A stretch of 64,000 nucleotides of DNA from Phoebastria nigripes (taxonomy: Eukaryota > Chordata > Aves > Procellariiformes > Diomedeidae), in assembly GCA_035582835.1 (NCBI GenBank), contig JAYKAV010002628.1, positions 809,298 through 873,297 on the forward strand. The letters are read 5' to 3'. The position numbers and the translations under genes were made by a program. Numbering within the stretch: the stretch's first letter is position 1; each line of letters begins with the position of its first letter. The notes under the pieces are model-generated. The model saw only the letters and a list, made by a program, of their open reading frames with translations, made no database searches and had not been told where the DNA came from. Below, piece by piece: positions 1-12,100 of the stretch.

Positions 1-2200
1 AATTATAGCCCTTTTGTCCTGCTTTCCGTAACCCTGTCCAATGCTGTTCTACCTTTACTTGTATGCAGTAAGCCTCTAGAGAAATAAAAATGAACACAGT
101 AAGCCCTCAGACAAATACAAAAAAATATTTTGCCTGTCTAGCTGGGGGAACCTATAATTGTCCTCATTCTTTCTCTGTTTGCTCTCTTGCATGAATCCCC
201 TTGTGTAGCTTAGCCTATGACAGAAGAGAAATTTAGCTCATCCCCTTGTTTTTCTACCTCCCTAGTATATGACTGATGCTATTCTCACTGTGTTGGGGTC
301 ACTGTTACAATAACCTGATTTTTGAGGCTGGGAGGGGGAATACTGGAAGGGCTAAGAGGAAAAGAGTCCTAGAGCTCTCCTCAGTTCCCTTTCTACTAAT
401 TCCCTGCCCTCTCCTGCAGTGCTTATGATTGCAGCCTTCCAGAAAAGATGTTTTGATGGGCATGGGAGGGGTTACTACACTGTTCTGAGGCCATCCCACT
501 CTCCTCACGCACAGAAAGGAGAAGTAGGGAGAAAAAAAGAAAAGATCCCTGGGAGCCTCAGCCACTGACAGCACTTGCCCTTGTGACAAAAGCAGTATCT
601 ACAGGGGGTTCCCTCTTCACCTATGTCTTCCCAGCTCTGTGGGTATGATTGCAGGTGGCTGCAATCTTGTATGTCACAGCCTTCAGAACTTTCACTGTAG
701 TCTCACCTGGTCTCCACTTATCTGCCAGTACTGCAGCTACTGTGCCCTTCATGTGCACCATGTGTAGTAACCAGAGCTACTGTCATGACCAGGATGTGTG
801 GGTCTGGTGTTGCCTAGTTGCCACCTGCAAAATACATGTTCAGATGCTGCTGTGCATGGTGGGTCATTCAAAAGAGTTGTAGCCTCCAAGACATGGGGTT
901 AAATGGTCTTCTGGCACTATAGATATCATCTGGGAGGTGATGGTGGTGATATGCAACACACGTCTTCATTGTTCTTGAGAACTTGACTGATGTTCTTGGT
1001 GAGTCTGCGCCATAGCTGAGTGGCAGTCCTTCGTCAATTCATAACTGGGCGAATAAGAACATATTGAGCTACACCTGGTGGGAATACACTTAGTTTTGCA
1101 CATTAATGCACGTTAATGAGATTAATGTTTCATTGCCAAATTTGTCTGGACTCACTTGTGGTTGGATGGGGCATGCTTCTTGCCTAGCATGTAGGTTCAT
1201 GGCCTTGGCATGTTCCCTGTGTCTCATTGAGTGATGTCTTGCAGCTTTTCTCAAGTGATTGCTGTGGGAAGGTCTGTGTTCATGTGTCTATCCTTGAACC
1301 GCTGCAAAGTGAGCTTTGAGTGCTCCCAGCACAGGTTGGTAGGTTAAAGAGCATCCAGCAATCCTGCCTTTCAGACTGCTATGGAGACATCTCTATTTTC
1401 TTGTTCTCCACATGCTCTATTTCCTTGTCCCCTGTGTTGCCCAATTACAAACTTGCAGGCGCTTTTGCCAGCAAAAGAGGGAAAAAAAGTGAAAGCACAT
1501 TCATAGGGCAATTCGTAGGGTGTCCAACTTGGCCTCTGTGCAGGAAGAGTTAGGCTTGGGTACGCATTGACATGTAGTGGATCAGGCTGCAGCCTGTCGT
1601 CTTGTTCCTGCTGAACCCAGTTTTGAGGTTTTAGCTTTATTTTTTCCATCGCCTTCAGATGGGGGGGGCTACATTTTCAGAGTGGAGGCACCCATTTGCT
1701 GGCCTAACCTGTCATCTGGGGGGGTTTGCTGCTTCCCAGGGGCTTGCATTCTGGACGTTGTAGATGGGCTACTGAGGCTCACTTGGCCGTATGACTATTA
1801 TCCCTGCTGCTCTTTCATGTAGGCACCAGCAGGGGTGACCTGAAAAGTATCAAACATGACTACATGGCTCTGGATGATTGTTAATGGCGTGGGGGCCCAG
1901 GTGGTGTGGGGAGGGGGAAGGGTTTGAGGATGGCTGAGCAGATCCTGCAGAGCGACACTGGATTGCACAACTGCTGTTGGCAACAGGTTTTTTGTTTCTA
2001 CGGCCACAGAACCGTCTTTCAGGATTGACGACTGCTTCAAAGAGACAGGATCCACCTGACTAAGTAGGGCAAATGTATCTTTGCCAGCAGGGCTGGTCAA
2101 CCTGCTAAGAAGAACTTTAAACTGGGAATGATGGGGGAGGGAGAGATTCCTCTCAGGTAAGATCAGGTGAGGAAGTGGTAGATGGGGTAAGCAAGCGAAA
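1..2200 (+). other. LMNB2 intron 1 (or upstream), nothing recognised
   Basis: AT-moderate sequence without convincing exons, CpG island or recognised repeat. The GC-rich lamin head exon is not here, so the gene's first exon must be further upstream. Confidence 0.6.
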
Positions 2201-2209
2201 GGCCTGGGG

Positions 2210-3455
2210 TTGTGTGAACAGAAGAGAAAGCAACAGAAAAAGGATGAAATGGAAACACCCCAAGCACATCAAGAAGGAAGTGCCTACAGAACAGCATTGT
2301 GGGGAAAGCTCTCCTGCCCTTCCTGGGGAATCATCACGCTTGGGTGCCTCTCTGAACTGCCCGTAACACTCACGTGTGCAGCATGGGGAATAAACAGGGG
2401 GAATGAGAAGTCTGTGGGCAGTTACAGAACTATGACCTCACTGGGATCAGGGATAGCTCACATGACTAGAGTGCTACGACGGATGGATCCAGGCTTTTCA
2501 GGAAGGTGAGGAGGGGGAGTTGCCCTTTATGTGAGAGAGCAGTGGGAATGCCTGGAGCTCTGCCTAAGGACAGGTTATGAGCTAGCTGAGAGCTTGTTGG
2601 TCAGGATTAGTGGGCAGACCAAGATGGGTGACATTGTGGTGTGTGTCTGCTACTGACCTGATCAAGAAGAAGAGGTAAACAAGGCCTCCTTCAGTCAACT
2701 GGAAGAAGCCTCACATGCCCTAGTCTTCGTGCTCTGCTGGACCTAATACTTAATAAATAAGGAAGAACTGGTCGGGGATGTTAAGGTCAGGGCAGTGACC
2801 GTGAGACGGTGGAGTTTGCTCTGCTCCATCCTCTAAAGATCCCAAAAAGCAGGACCAGAACCCTGGATATCAGGAGAGTAGACTTTAGCCTCTTCAGGGC
2901 TCTGCTTGGAAGAATCGCATGGGTTACAGCCCTGGAGAGAAAAGGGGTCCATGATAGCTGGGTTGATATTCAGGGATAACCTCCTCCAAGCTCAAGACTG
3001 GTCCATCCTAACAGTCAGGAAATGGAGCAAAGGTGGCAGGAGACCTGTATGGATGAGCAAGGAGGTCCTGACTAAACTGAGACAAAAGGAAGGCTGATGT
3101 ACTCAATGCCTTCTTGTGGTCAGACCAGCCTTCAGGAATCCCAGGCCCCTGAGACCAGAGGGAAAGTCTGGCGCAAGGAAGACTTACTCTAGGTAGAGGA
3201 GGATCAGGATAGGGAACATCTAAACAGACTGGACGTAAGTCCGTGGGACCTGATGGGTTGCACCCATGAGTGCTGNGGGAACTGGCTGACATCATTGTGA
3301 GGCTACTCTCAGTTATCTTTGAAAGATCATGATGATTAGGAGAGGTTCCTGAAGACTGGAAGAAAGCTAATGTCATGCCCATCTTCAGGATGGGCAAGAA
3401 GGAAGATCCAGGGAACTACAGGCCAATCAACCTCACCTCAATTCCTGGAAGGTGA
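2210..3455 (+). mobile_element. Old CR1 LINE fragment, sense to LMNB2
   Basis: Degenerate CR1 ORF2 in plus orientation. The endonuclease region shows AWG(I)NRGNE-like start wording near 2380 and phrases equivalent to GGVALYVRE near 2510. From 2640 it reads as CYYRP-DQEEE. From about 3230 to 3455 it reaches the RT start (PDGLHP, EVPEDWKKANVMPIF, GNYRPINLTSIPG). A middle section is deleted. Frames are broken throughout, so it is a dead copy. Boundaries are approximate. Confidence 0.8.
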
Positions 3456-3589
3456 TGTCTTTGTGTCTTTTTTCTTCTCCATGGCTGCTTGGACTCTGTG
3501 TGGCCTCTGGAGGAGCCTTTGGTGGGGGATGTTGTTTAAGCCTTTTGGGAGTCCAGGCAGACTGGCTTAGCTCAATCTTCCCTTTCTGA

Positions 3590-3900
3590 ATGCTTGTTGA
3601 CTTTTCAAACCCTTGTTCATGTGCTTGTTCCCTTGTCCACTGCTTCCCTTTAAAAAAGCCATACTGTGTGACTCTCTTTTTCTCCACTGTGTTGTGCTTA
3701 TACATGTACCCACTACTTCTCTTCTTTTTTTGTTTACCGGATCTGTTGTGAATACCTGCTCCCCTGGTTGACTGAGNAAGTCCAGTAGGTTGTGAAACTT
3801 TTATTTTGCACAAGTCATATTGATTCTTCCTCAGTATGACTCTTACTTGTGTGCCCTGTAATTCTGTTCTTCAGGTTAATGTCTGCTGTACTGCCATGGA
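3590..3900 (-). mobile_element. Ancient CR1/L3-like LINE relic
   Basis: The stretch containing CCCTTTAAAAAAGCCATACT followed by text resembling TGCCCTGTAATTCTGTTCTT looks like the reverse complement of the LINE RT segment around the FTKGKS-type motif, as in old amniote CR1-like elements. A similar sequence recurs near 14240-14330. Divergence is high, so the family call is tentative. Confidence 0.45.
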
Positions 3901-5800
3901 CTTCAGAGTTTAGTGATAGGTAGCTCCTATTTTAGAAACTTGTATGGCATGAGCCATCTTCTAATTCTCTAGTACAAAGTGAACTCTAGATGAGAGCTTA
4001 AATAACATACTGATTGATTTAGTTCAAAAAGTGGGCTTTAGAAAGCTGTTAATACTTTCTAAACGTGATAGTTTGTTACTGCTTGTTTTGTTGATCTGTT
4101 CTATGATACTTTCAACTGATGCTTAAGTGCAGAAATCTCTTAAAGATTCCTCTAGTGCAAATATGGGGGGTGGGGGGGGAACACCAAAAAACAAAACCAA
4201 AAAAAAAACCACAACCCAAAAGGTATGTTTTCACTGCATTATTTTAGGTGGTTCTTCTACATAACCTGGTCGACTTGGGGCCATAGACTCTCACGTATGC
4301 CTTTTTTCATGAGCAGAGCAAGAGTAATTACTTTCTACACCATTCATGAGTTGTTCTTCAAACTTGATTTTTTGGCCTGCCATGATGTATTGTGATTAAC
4401 AGAAGTCATGATCAATTTTATTTTTCTTGTCTGTACATGACCTCAGCTTTTTGAAAAATGCTTTACTATGTCTCATCCTCCTTGTTTTGATCATCTTAAA
4501 ATAATTTTTTTATATGTGGTCTTTTTAGCCTACGATGATGTCTTCATAAAATATCTTGCGTTCTAGAAAGATTTTATTCTTAACTGCTTTTTTTACTTGT
4601 TTTAACAAATACCTCAGTGTTCCCTAATTGCCATGCTGAAACAATTGCAACAGTTGTACTTTTTTTTTTTTTTTTGCTTCTGCAAGGATGCTGAAACAAA
4701 GTCAACTGAGATTCTTGACAGTATCTTGGCAAATCTGCTCCTATGTGCTGCTGAGAACGAGGTGAAGAGTTGCTTTCTTGTGGCTTCCTGAATTAGCCAC
4801 TCCATGGCACTCACTACTGGCGTATGAAAATATAGCTCAGGTATCACCTGGATTACAGCTTGGGCTAATTGAAACCTGTTAGAATTACTGCATTTTCTGC
4901 CCCTCTGATCTCCTGTAATGTCCCTGTTTTCCTTTGTAGCTGGAGGTCAATAATCACTGTGTAAATAGATGTTGTTTCTGTATTCTGAATGCTGCTTGCA
5001 GTTCTCTTAACCTATTTAAAAATATCTAGAGCCTGGAAAAAAGTGTGTGAGGAAAAGGTGACAAAGATTATCAGAGCAGCAGAATAATTTATGACCAGGA
5101 GCAAATCTGGAAAAGAGATTTGAAGAAACCTGAGGTCCCTAAGTTACGAGTCCAAACAAAGAGATTTGTCTAGGAAGCAAATATTCAGCATTTCTCACAA
5201 CACAAAAACTAAAGGCATGAAATGAAATTATCAAGCAGTAGGTCTTAATCCACCAGTTGTGCTTGTATGATGCTCTTTGATGTTGTGGAAAGCAAAACCT
5301 AAAGAGATTTGCAAAAGGATTAAACAAATTAACAGTATTTGGTGACTACTGGTTTTTGGTGCCTAGAAGCAATTTTTGGCTCAGAATTTTTTTTTAATTT
5401 TTAGAAGCTGGGAGCATATGTAAGTGAAGAATCATTGTATGTTTGCCTCGTTCTCTGCTTTTTCCCTTCAGCATTTGCTACCAGCTGTTCTTACTGGCTT
5501 ACACTGGAAGGATTGGCATAGGCTTCAAGGATGAGTTTGTATCTTTCTCATATGTGGGGAGCAGGAGACAATGGGTTGTGGTAACCCAAGCAAAATGATG
5601 AGAAAGAACAAATGAAGGAATTTGAATTGATAGATTCTACTGATAGAAGATGACAAAAAATGGAAGATGTCGTCAGACAGGTTATCTCTTGCATCCAGTA
5701 TTCTTTGGGAGTGTTCAAGGACAGATAGACACTGTCTGGTGGCTCTCTGCTCAGAAGTGTGATGAGACAAAGATCCAGAAATGGGCTTCACAGTTGCCAG
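3900..5800 (+). other. LMNB2 intron 1 stretch, no gene seen
   Basis: AT-rich intron. It holds a G/A-rich patch near 4165-4220 and a T run at about 4661-4676. No exon-like or repeat-family signal was recognised. Confidence 0.55.
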
Positions 5801-5805
5801 ATGCA

Positions 5806-6060
5806 TATCATAGAATCATTAAGGTTGGAAAAGACCTCTAAGATCATCAAGTCCAACCATCAACTCAACACCATCATGCCCACTAAACCATGTCCCTAAG
5901 TGCCTCATCTACACGTCTTTTAAATACTTCCAGGGATGGTGACTCCACCACTTCCCTGGGCAGCCTGTTCCAGTGTTTAACCACTCTTTCAGTAAAGAAA
6001 TTTTTCCTAATGTCCAATCTAAACCTCCCCTGGCGCAACTTGAGGCCATTTCCTCTCACC
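5806..6060 (-). mobile_element. CR1 3'-end fragment (older subfamily)
   Basis: Begins with the reversed CR1 terminus ATCATAGAATCATTAAGGTT, then GGAAAAGACCTCTAAGATCA and the typical text for the last part of ORF2 and the 3' UTR. The subfamily differs from the copies at 14728 and 26317, which read GGTTTGGGTTGGAAGGGACC. It is 5'-truncated, as is usual for CR1, with no target duplication visible. Confidence 0.9.
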
Positions 6061-9005
6061 CTAATTTATTCAACTTCCTTCTCTTATTGCTGTGGATACT
6101 GGTTGTTGTTCCTATTGACTTTTTTTTTCTTTTTTTGTCCAGAAGGGGCATGTGAGGCTAGGAGGTCCTGCTTTGGTTTAACAGCACCTTTTTAAGAATG
6201 TCTGGAAGTGTCACTGCACTAGAGACCAAACTGAGTAACAAATGTAAAGTGGTTTAAAAAAGGGAGTGGGTGGAAGAGTGTCTGTAGCGTCAAAACAAAG
6301 CAAAATCATAGGTGTACACTAAACAGAGGCACTTTGGGGACCGTACTTCTTTGGAGACTTTCAGAGTCAGTAGACTCTAAGTTAAGTTCCTTCCACCAGA
6401 ACAGAGTTTGAGGGGTGACAGTTTCAGAGAACAGAAATACTTTCCAGAATTTCTCACAGTACTGGGGGAGAAGGGTGCTTTCAATGAATAACCGTCTTGG
6501 GCTAGAAGTGTTTCAAGCACGTAATACCAGGCTAGTTCAGCTAAGCTGGCACTTACTTTCCTTTGAGCCTACTGCTGCATTTGGTTCTCTCTTTTCCGCT
6601 TGACCAGTGCTGAAAATAAACAAGATGTTATTTTTTATGATCTAGAAAGACTGTCTTGAACTGTTCTCCAGTTCAGTTTGATCATCTAAAACTTTTATCA
6701 ATGTTATCATGAACATATATTCTCTTTGCATCCTGTTGTTAGAGTTCTGGCGAGGGTGTTTGGTGTGGGTGGTTTTTTTTTTTTTTTTTTTTTTTTTTGC
6801 AGTGATTGAAGGTGTTGCTGTTCCCAGCTGTCTGTTGCCTCCCTGTGCTGGAAGCTGCAATGTGTCCTTATGTCTCGGTTATTTCTGTCTGCTCAGTGCA
6901 TTAGCTTAAAATTCTAGTGAAAGTGGCTTTTTGACTAACACTTTGGACTGTGAATTGGACCTGTGTGTTTTGTTCTCATGTTTGTTACTGGAATAAGAGC
7001 AGAGAAAAGGTTAACATGCTGCAGGAGAAAAATACATAGTAAGCTACCACAACTGGTTATGCAGTGAATGAATCAGTCCTTTCTAATTAAGAAGCACAGT
7101 CTCTGGTTCTCTTTTTACCAACNGGTTCTGAAACGGCTTTCATCATGCAATTTTTAGCTCCATCTAGCTATATTCTCTCTACACAGGAATTGCATGAAGT
7201 GTTTGTTCTCTGTTCAGAATATTGTTGTTTTGGTGGTGTTACGCTCTGTATTGTCTGTAATGCCTCAAAAGCATAAATTATTTACTGCCTGTTGTAAGTA
7301 TCACACCAGCAACACCATTTTGTGACAGTATTCACAAAAACCTAGGGGAAAAGGCTTTCTTCCTTTGTACCTTGAAATGCAATTCCAGTTTATGCCCTTC
7401 AGTACTGGGAAGGGATTTGTCCTTGTGTCCTGCACTGTGATTTAGTGTGTGTCTCTGAACCTACAGCAATACAGCCCCAAGTTCTTGGTAGATGTCCTAG
7501 GGCAAGGATTTTAGCACATTTAAGAGTTGGAGGAGTGTGGTAGCATTAGAGAAGGAGTGTTGTAGATGCAGTACCTGATGGTGCAGAATCAGTGCTTGGC
7601 CTTTGGGCAATTGTATTTTGTATTGCAATTTGCAAATACTGTATTTTCACTCAAGGGTCATCCATAATGAAAGGCTTTACAGCCTTAAAATCTCCACGTT
7701 TTTTTCTTGTTTAGCATAGTCATGGTATACTTCTTCATAGAACTTCCTAAATTTTGTAACTGATAATACAGAGTTGTGTTGGCTTGTGCCATAGACAGCC
7801 TCTGGCTATCAGCTATTGGGGGGGGGGGGGGGGATGGGATGCAGGGAACAACCCAACCCAAAACTTAAGTTGTATAAAGCTTGAAAGAATTAAGTCTTTA
7901 AAGAAAAGAAGTAAGATTGCATGGATAGACAGCCAAGTCGTTTCTGGTATGTGGTATGCTTGTAAACTAAGGCTTCTCAGCCCTCATACTGTCATATTTT
8001 AGTTAATTTCAGAAGTTTTATGAGAATATAGTCTATCAGGAACTAAATTATGCTGACTGCTTTTAATCAGTCTTTTTGAAGACCAGATGGTTGAGTCTGT
8101 CATTGGTGCCACTCTGATGTTGAAATAGGCACTCCTAGGAATAGCACAGTTTGCTTTCTTGTTTCTACAGTTTATGTTTTGTTATGAAATTTCTCTTCCT
8201 AAAGTTGGTACATTCTGCTTTTCGCTCTTTTCGCTCCCGATTGCTCTGTTTCTGAATTTACATCAGTAATAGTTGTTCTTGTATCCTTTCATAGAAGCAA
8301 TAGCAGCAATCTGATATGGCCTTGACATTTTAGCTATCTGATATACCTTTCAAATAATCTTGTGTTCTAAAAAAAATAAAGGTGTGGAAGACTTCGTGCC
8401 TTGCTGCAGTCTGAATAGCTGATTATGTAATATATTGAGTTGGGACAGGGAGAAGTCTGTAGATCCTTATCCTCTGAGGTAGAGAACAGGAGTGGAAGCT
8501 CATCTCTGAACAGTTCACATTTCTGTAGTTCATCTAGTTTCAGATTCTTTTTAGCTTTATAGTGCAAGAGCAGCAGAGTCAAATTGGGCGTCGGATCTGT
8601 ATTCCACAAAAGTCTATCATCATTTATCTTTAAGTGATATTACTGTTTAAAAAAAATCTTCCAAAGTGGCACTATTGGAAATGAGGGCAAATAATTTAAG
8701 ATCTGATTGTAGGGTATACTGATCTGCTTCAGTGTATCTCTTTGGAAGACTTGCACACTTGAAACATAGTATGTTTTGTTATGTCCCACTGGGAATAAAA
8801 AATAAATCTTGTCGTTGGGACTATATCACATCTGATTGCAGGTGCATATTAATTGAAAATGTTTGATATCGAGTGTTCTTAAACAACAGAAATTATATCA
8901 TACACCCTTTTTTCAAAGAAAGCTATGTGAAACCTGGTGCTGTGTTTCAGTGCTTTGATAGTTAGTCTTTGGGATGTTCTCATCTGCATACTTTTTTCCC
9001 CTTAG
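6060..9005 (+). other. LMNB2 intron 1 stretch with homopolymer runs
   Basis: No exon or mobile-element signal was recognised. It contains a T run at about 6773-6798 and a run of 16 G at about 7818-7833. It ends at the pyrimidine tract of the exon 2 acceptor. Confidence 0.55.
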
Positions 9006-9142
9006 GTGAGTGGAATCAAGAGTCTCTATGAGTCTGAACTGGCTGATGCTCGAAGAGTTCTGGATGAAACCGCCAAAGAGAGGGCTAGATTACAGATTGA
9101 AATAGGAAAACTGAGAGCAGAACTTGAGGAGTTCAACAAAAG
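9006..9142 (+). CDS. LMNB2: LMNB2 exon 2
   Basis: 137 bp, opening in phase 0 after a strong pyrimidine tract and TTAG. It translates as [18 protein letters not shown] and continues to EEFNK plus two bases. This is the end of coil 1A and linker 1 into coil 1B. In lamin A the same stretch lies within exon 1. A separate exon here fits lamin B2 having twelve exons. Donor is GTAAGG. Confidence 0.96.
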
Positions 9143-12100
9143 GTAAGGAAAGTCCTGCATGATTTTTTTTTTTTTTTTTTTATTAAATGGGCAATATTTG
9201 CAGTGAGAATGATACTGTTGATGCTTCTTAAAATGCCTTTTGGAAGCATTGCAGATCAACGAGAAGATACAGGCTTGTCAGAGGGAAATTCCTCAGCTTG
9301 TTGGTACAGCTAGTCAGAGCAGATAATCCGACCAGTATATACACAAATGTATTGTAGATATAAGATTCAGATACTGTGATTCGAGCAATTCAGACATCTA
9401 GAGGCTGAAACGATTGGTTGTGCCTGCTTCTGTCCTATTGTACCTCTCCTTATGTGAGCATGCACACGTGGAGCTGCTTGGTAAACTGGATTGAGAAACT
9501 GATATAGATTAAAATTGACCCATCCAAGGAAGGTTAATTTTTAAACATTATCAGTTTTATTGTCTGGTTCACTGTATTGACTGATGGCAGAAATGAAGGA
9601 AAAGGGTGGCCCTGAGCAATTTGGGAATATGGAAGCAGTGCTGCCTTGAAAACACTTGAAGCTACAGTGTAAGTGTGCTGGAAAAAGACCTTGTACTGAC
9701 TACATTTTTAAAAACTGCTGTTCAGTCTGCATCAAAGAGAATTGGCCTAATAAACTGGCTACTGAAGCCAAATGTAATCCATTATTTCTATTCCCACTAG
9801 GGAGTTTTTGTAATCGAATACTGTTTAGCAGTTGAAACTTCATTTTAAAATTAATATATGTGGTGGCAAAATTATTTTTTTGCTTCTGAATTGAATTTTG
9901 GTACCTATTTTAGTAGATAAGATTTGGGAGTTAGAGATTTTCCCTGAGCATGTCAGTATGTACATCACCTGTATATGAACATTGTTGGCCATAAAATTGC
10001 TTTTAATCCAGCAGTGCCAGTAGAGGCCTACTGTAAGTCTCCCATCTCCCTTCATTTGCATCTAAGTGGTTATAGAAGGAATGAAGTGTTTCCCTCCCTT
10101 GTGGTTTTCTCTGACTAGCTAGTTGATGTATGATGACGTATTTCTTGTTTTCTCTGTAAACTTTGCTATGTCACTGGATCTTCATTTTCTGTGCTGGGCC
10201 TTCTTGTTAAAGTCAGCCATCGGAGATATTTTGTGGACTTTGCCCCTGTCACGTCCCGCCTGTGCGGGAGAGGTGACTCAGATTCGCAAATTCCCTTGGT
10301 ATGGATTAAGGTGAAATGACACTCAAGGTCTGTACGTAAGCAAAGACTTTTACTCTATAGCTAGGCTCATTGGTAAATAATTGGATAACAGGAAAACTTG
10401 CNGCTCGCCACTGATGTGGGAGTTTATGAAATAANTNGGTAGCAGAAAAGCCTGNTGCTCACCACTGCTGTGGGAGTTTANGCCTTGNGTTACTTACTAG
10501 GAAAAGGTAAAAGAATAAAAGAAAGAGAGAAGGAGAGAGTGAGAGAAAGAAAGAGAGAGAGATCACCGGTCCAGGTTCCAGCATTGGTCCAGCCGATGGG
10601 GGTCTCTGGTCTGCAGGAGCGCTCCTTCAAAAGTTCCCAAAATGAGTCCCAAGTCCCCAGATCGAAAGTCGAAAGAGAGAAAGAACCTATTCCCCTCCTT
10701 GCCTTCCCCTTTTATGCCCGCCGTTCACTTCAAACTGCCCCTCTGCTACAGAGGTAGTTTTGTAGTTCACTTCTATTGGTTCTTATATGTCTTGTCTTCA
10801 CTTAAAGTCACAGTGTCCTTTCTTTTTACTGTGCATATTCAGTGGGGAAGGGGCTTTGTTGGGTAGGGGGCTTTTCCTGCTGGTGGGTGGATTTTTTAGT
10901 ATGCTAATTAGGATAGTTCACTCAGTTCAAGTAGTTGTTTCTTTGGTTTTATCAGTCGTTCTTGTTTTCTTAACACTTATTTGGATACTCCCTTATTTGG
11001 CCGACTTATGGTGTCATCATATTTCTTCTCCCAAGGCCAGACCCAATTAACTCTCTACAGAGGAGCCTTCCTGGGATTCACCATCCCTCAGTCTTGCGGG
11101 TGTTTGAGACGTTCCTCCACCCCCTGCTCCCTTATCAAGTTTTGTCTCCTGTNGCTGGAAAACAGGTCTGTGTTCCAGTGGGTTACAAGTTGGCCTTGGT
11201 GTTAGCTGCCAGTTGGTCTCTTACAGCCCCTAAAATAACTGTCCAAATATGAAATAGCTATAGTGTAAGCATCTCTATTTGAGTAGGTCACTGTAAAGCC
11301 TATTGAACTTGATGCACAGTTCATACCAGAAAATATGCCTGCATGTGGTCAGACGACCTGTGCGCTAAAATTTACAGACTCGGTTAGCTAGGCCTTTGTT
11401 AACCATAAAAAGACCCTATGGTAACTAGGTCAGACGTTAACCCCTGAAGTTAAGTGAGATGAATACCACCCAGCCCTACTGTGATGTTCCTGTTGGGACT
11501 GATTTCCCTCTTAAAAGCCTTAGGCCAGCAGTCTTGGTATTTATTTCAGATAATATGTTTTGCGTGGCAGTCAGTGTTACATGGCCATCAAGGTTGTCTT
11601 TCTTGTCTTGGTGATAGCAAATATTCCGCTTGCTTGGCTTTTAAAGCAAGCTCCAAAAGAGAGCAGCAGCGGTAACTGGGAATTTGATTCATATCTCCTG
11701 TTCTGCAAGATGCTTATTTCTATATTGTGATTAAGGTATCCTTGTCAGAAGTATCTTCACTTGGCAGCTAATGACAATCAGTGCCAATTGATTCCAGTTC
11801 TTTAGGCTTTTGATAGCGCTAAGAGATTTTACAAATACCTTGTTTGTAGAATGTTGTGCACTTAAAGTGATGGAGATGGTATTTTCCTTTGGGTCATCTC
11901 CCTTGCCCTTTGTTTGGACAATTGAGTTGTCCCTTACCAGTCACTTCAATGACTGGTTAATTCTGCCAGACTAATTTCAAACATATTTTGGTTTTCTGAG
12001 ATAGACTAAATATGAGGTAAATATACCTGGTTTTCTGGTCTTCTCTCTGTTCTTACAGTTCATAGGAGTAGAATTGAATTCTTCCTTGGCTTGAAAGTTT

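Larger units (their letters stand above)
10247..11225 (-). mobile_element. Solo LTR of an endogenous retrovirus
   Basis: A 979-bp element bounded by TG (TGTCACGTCC) and CA (CTCTTACA), flanked by identical 5-bp direct repeats GCCCC at 10242-10246 and 11226-11230. A TATA-like CATAAAAGG reads on the minus strand at 10708-10716, which fixes the orientation. Internally there is a GA-rich tract (10509-10562) and two imperfect tandem units of about 60 bp (10384-10490). No gag, pol or env sequence is present. Several Ns lie inside. Confidence 0.85.

Noticed and set aside
7784..8002. Small open frame over the G run
   Set aside because: Low-complexity Gly stretch in an intron, with no homology or splice logic.
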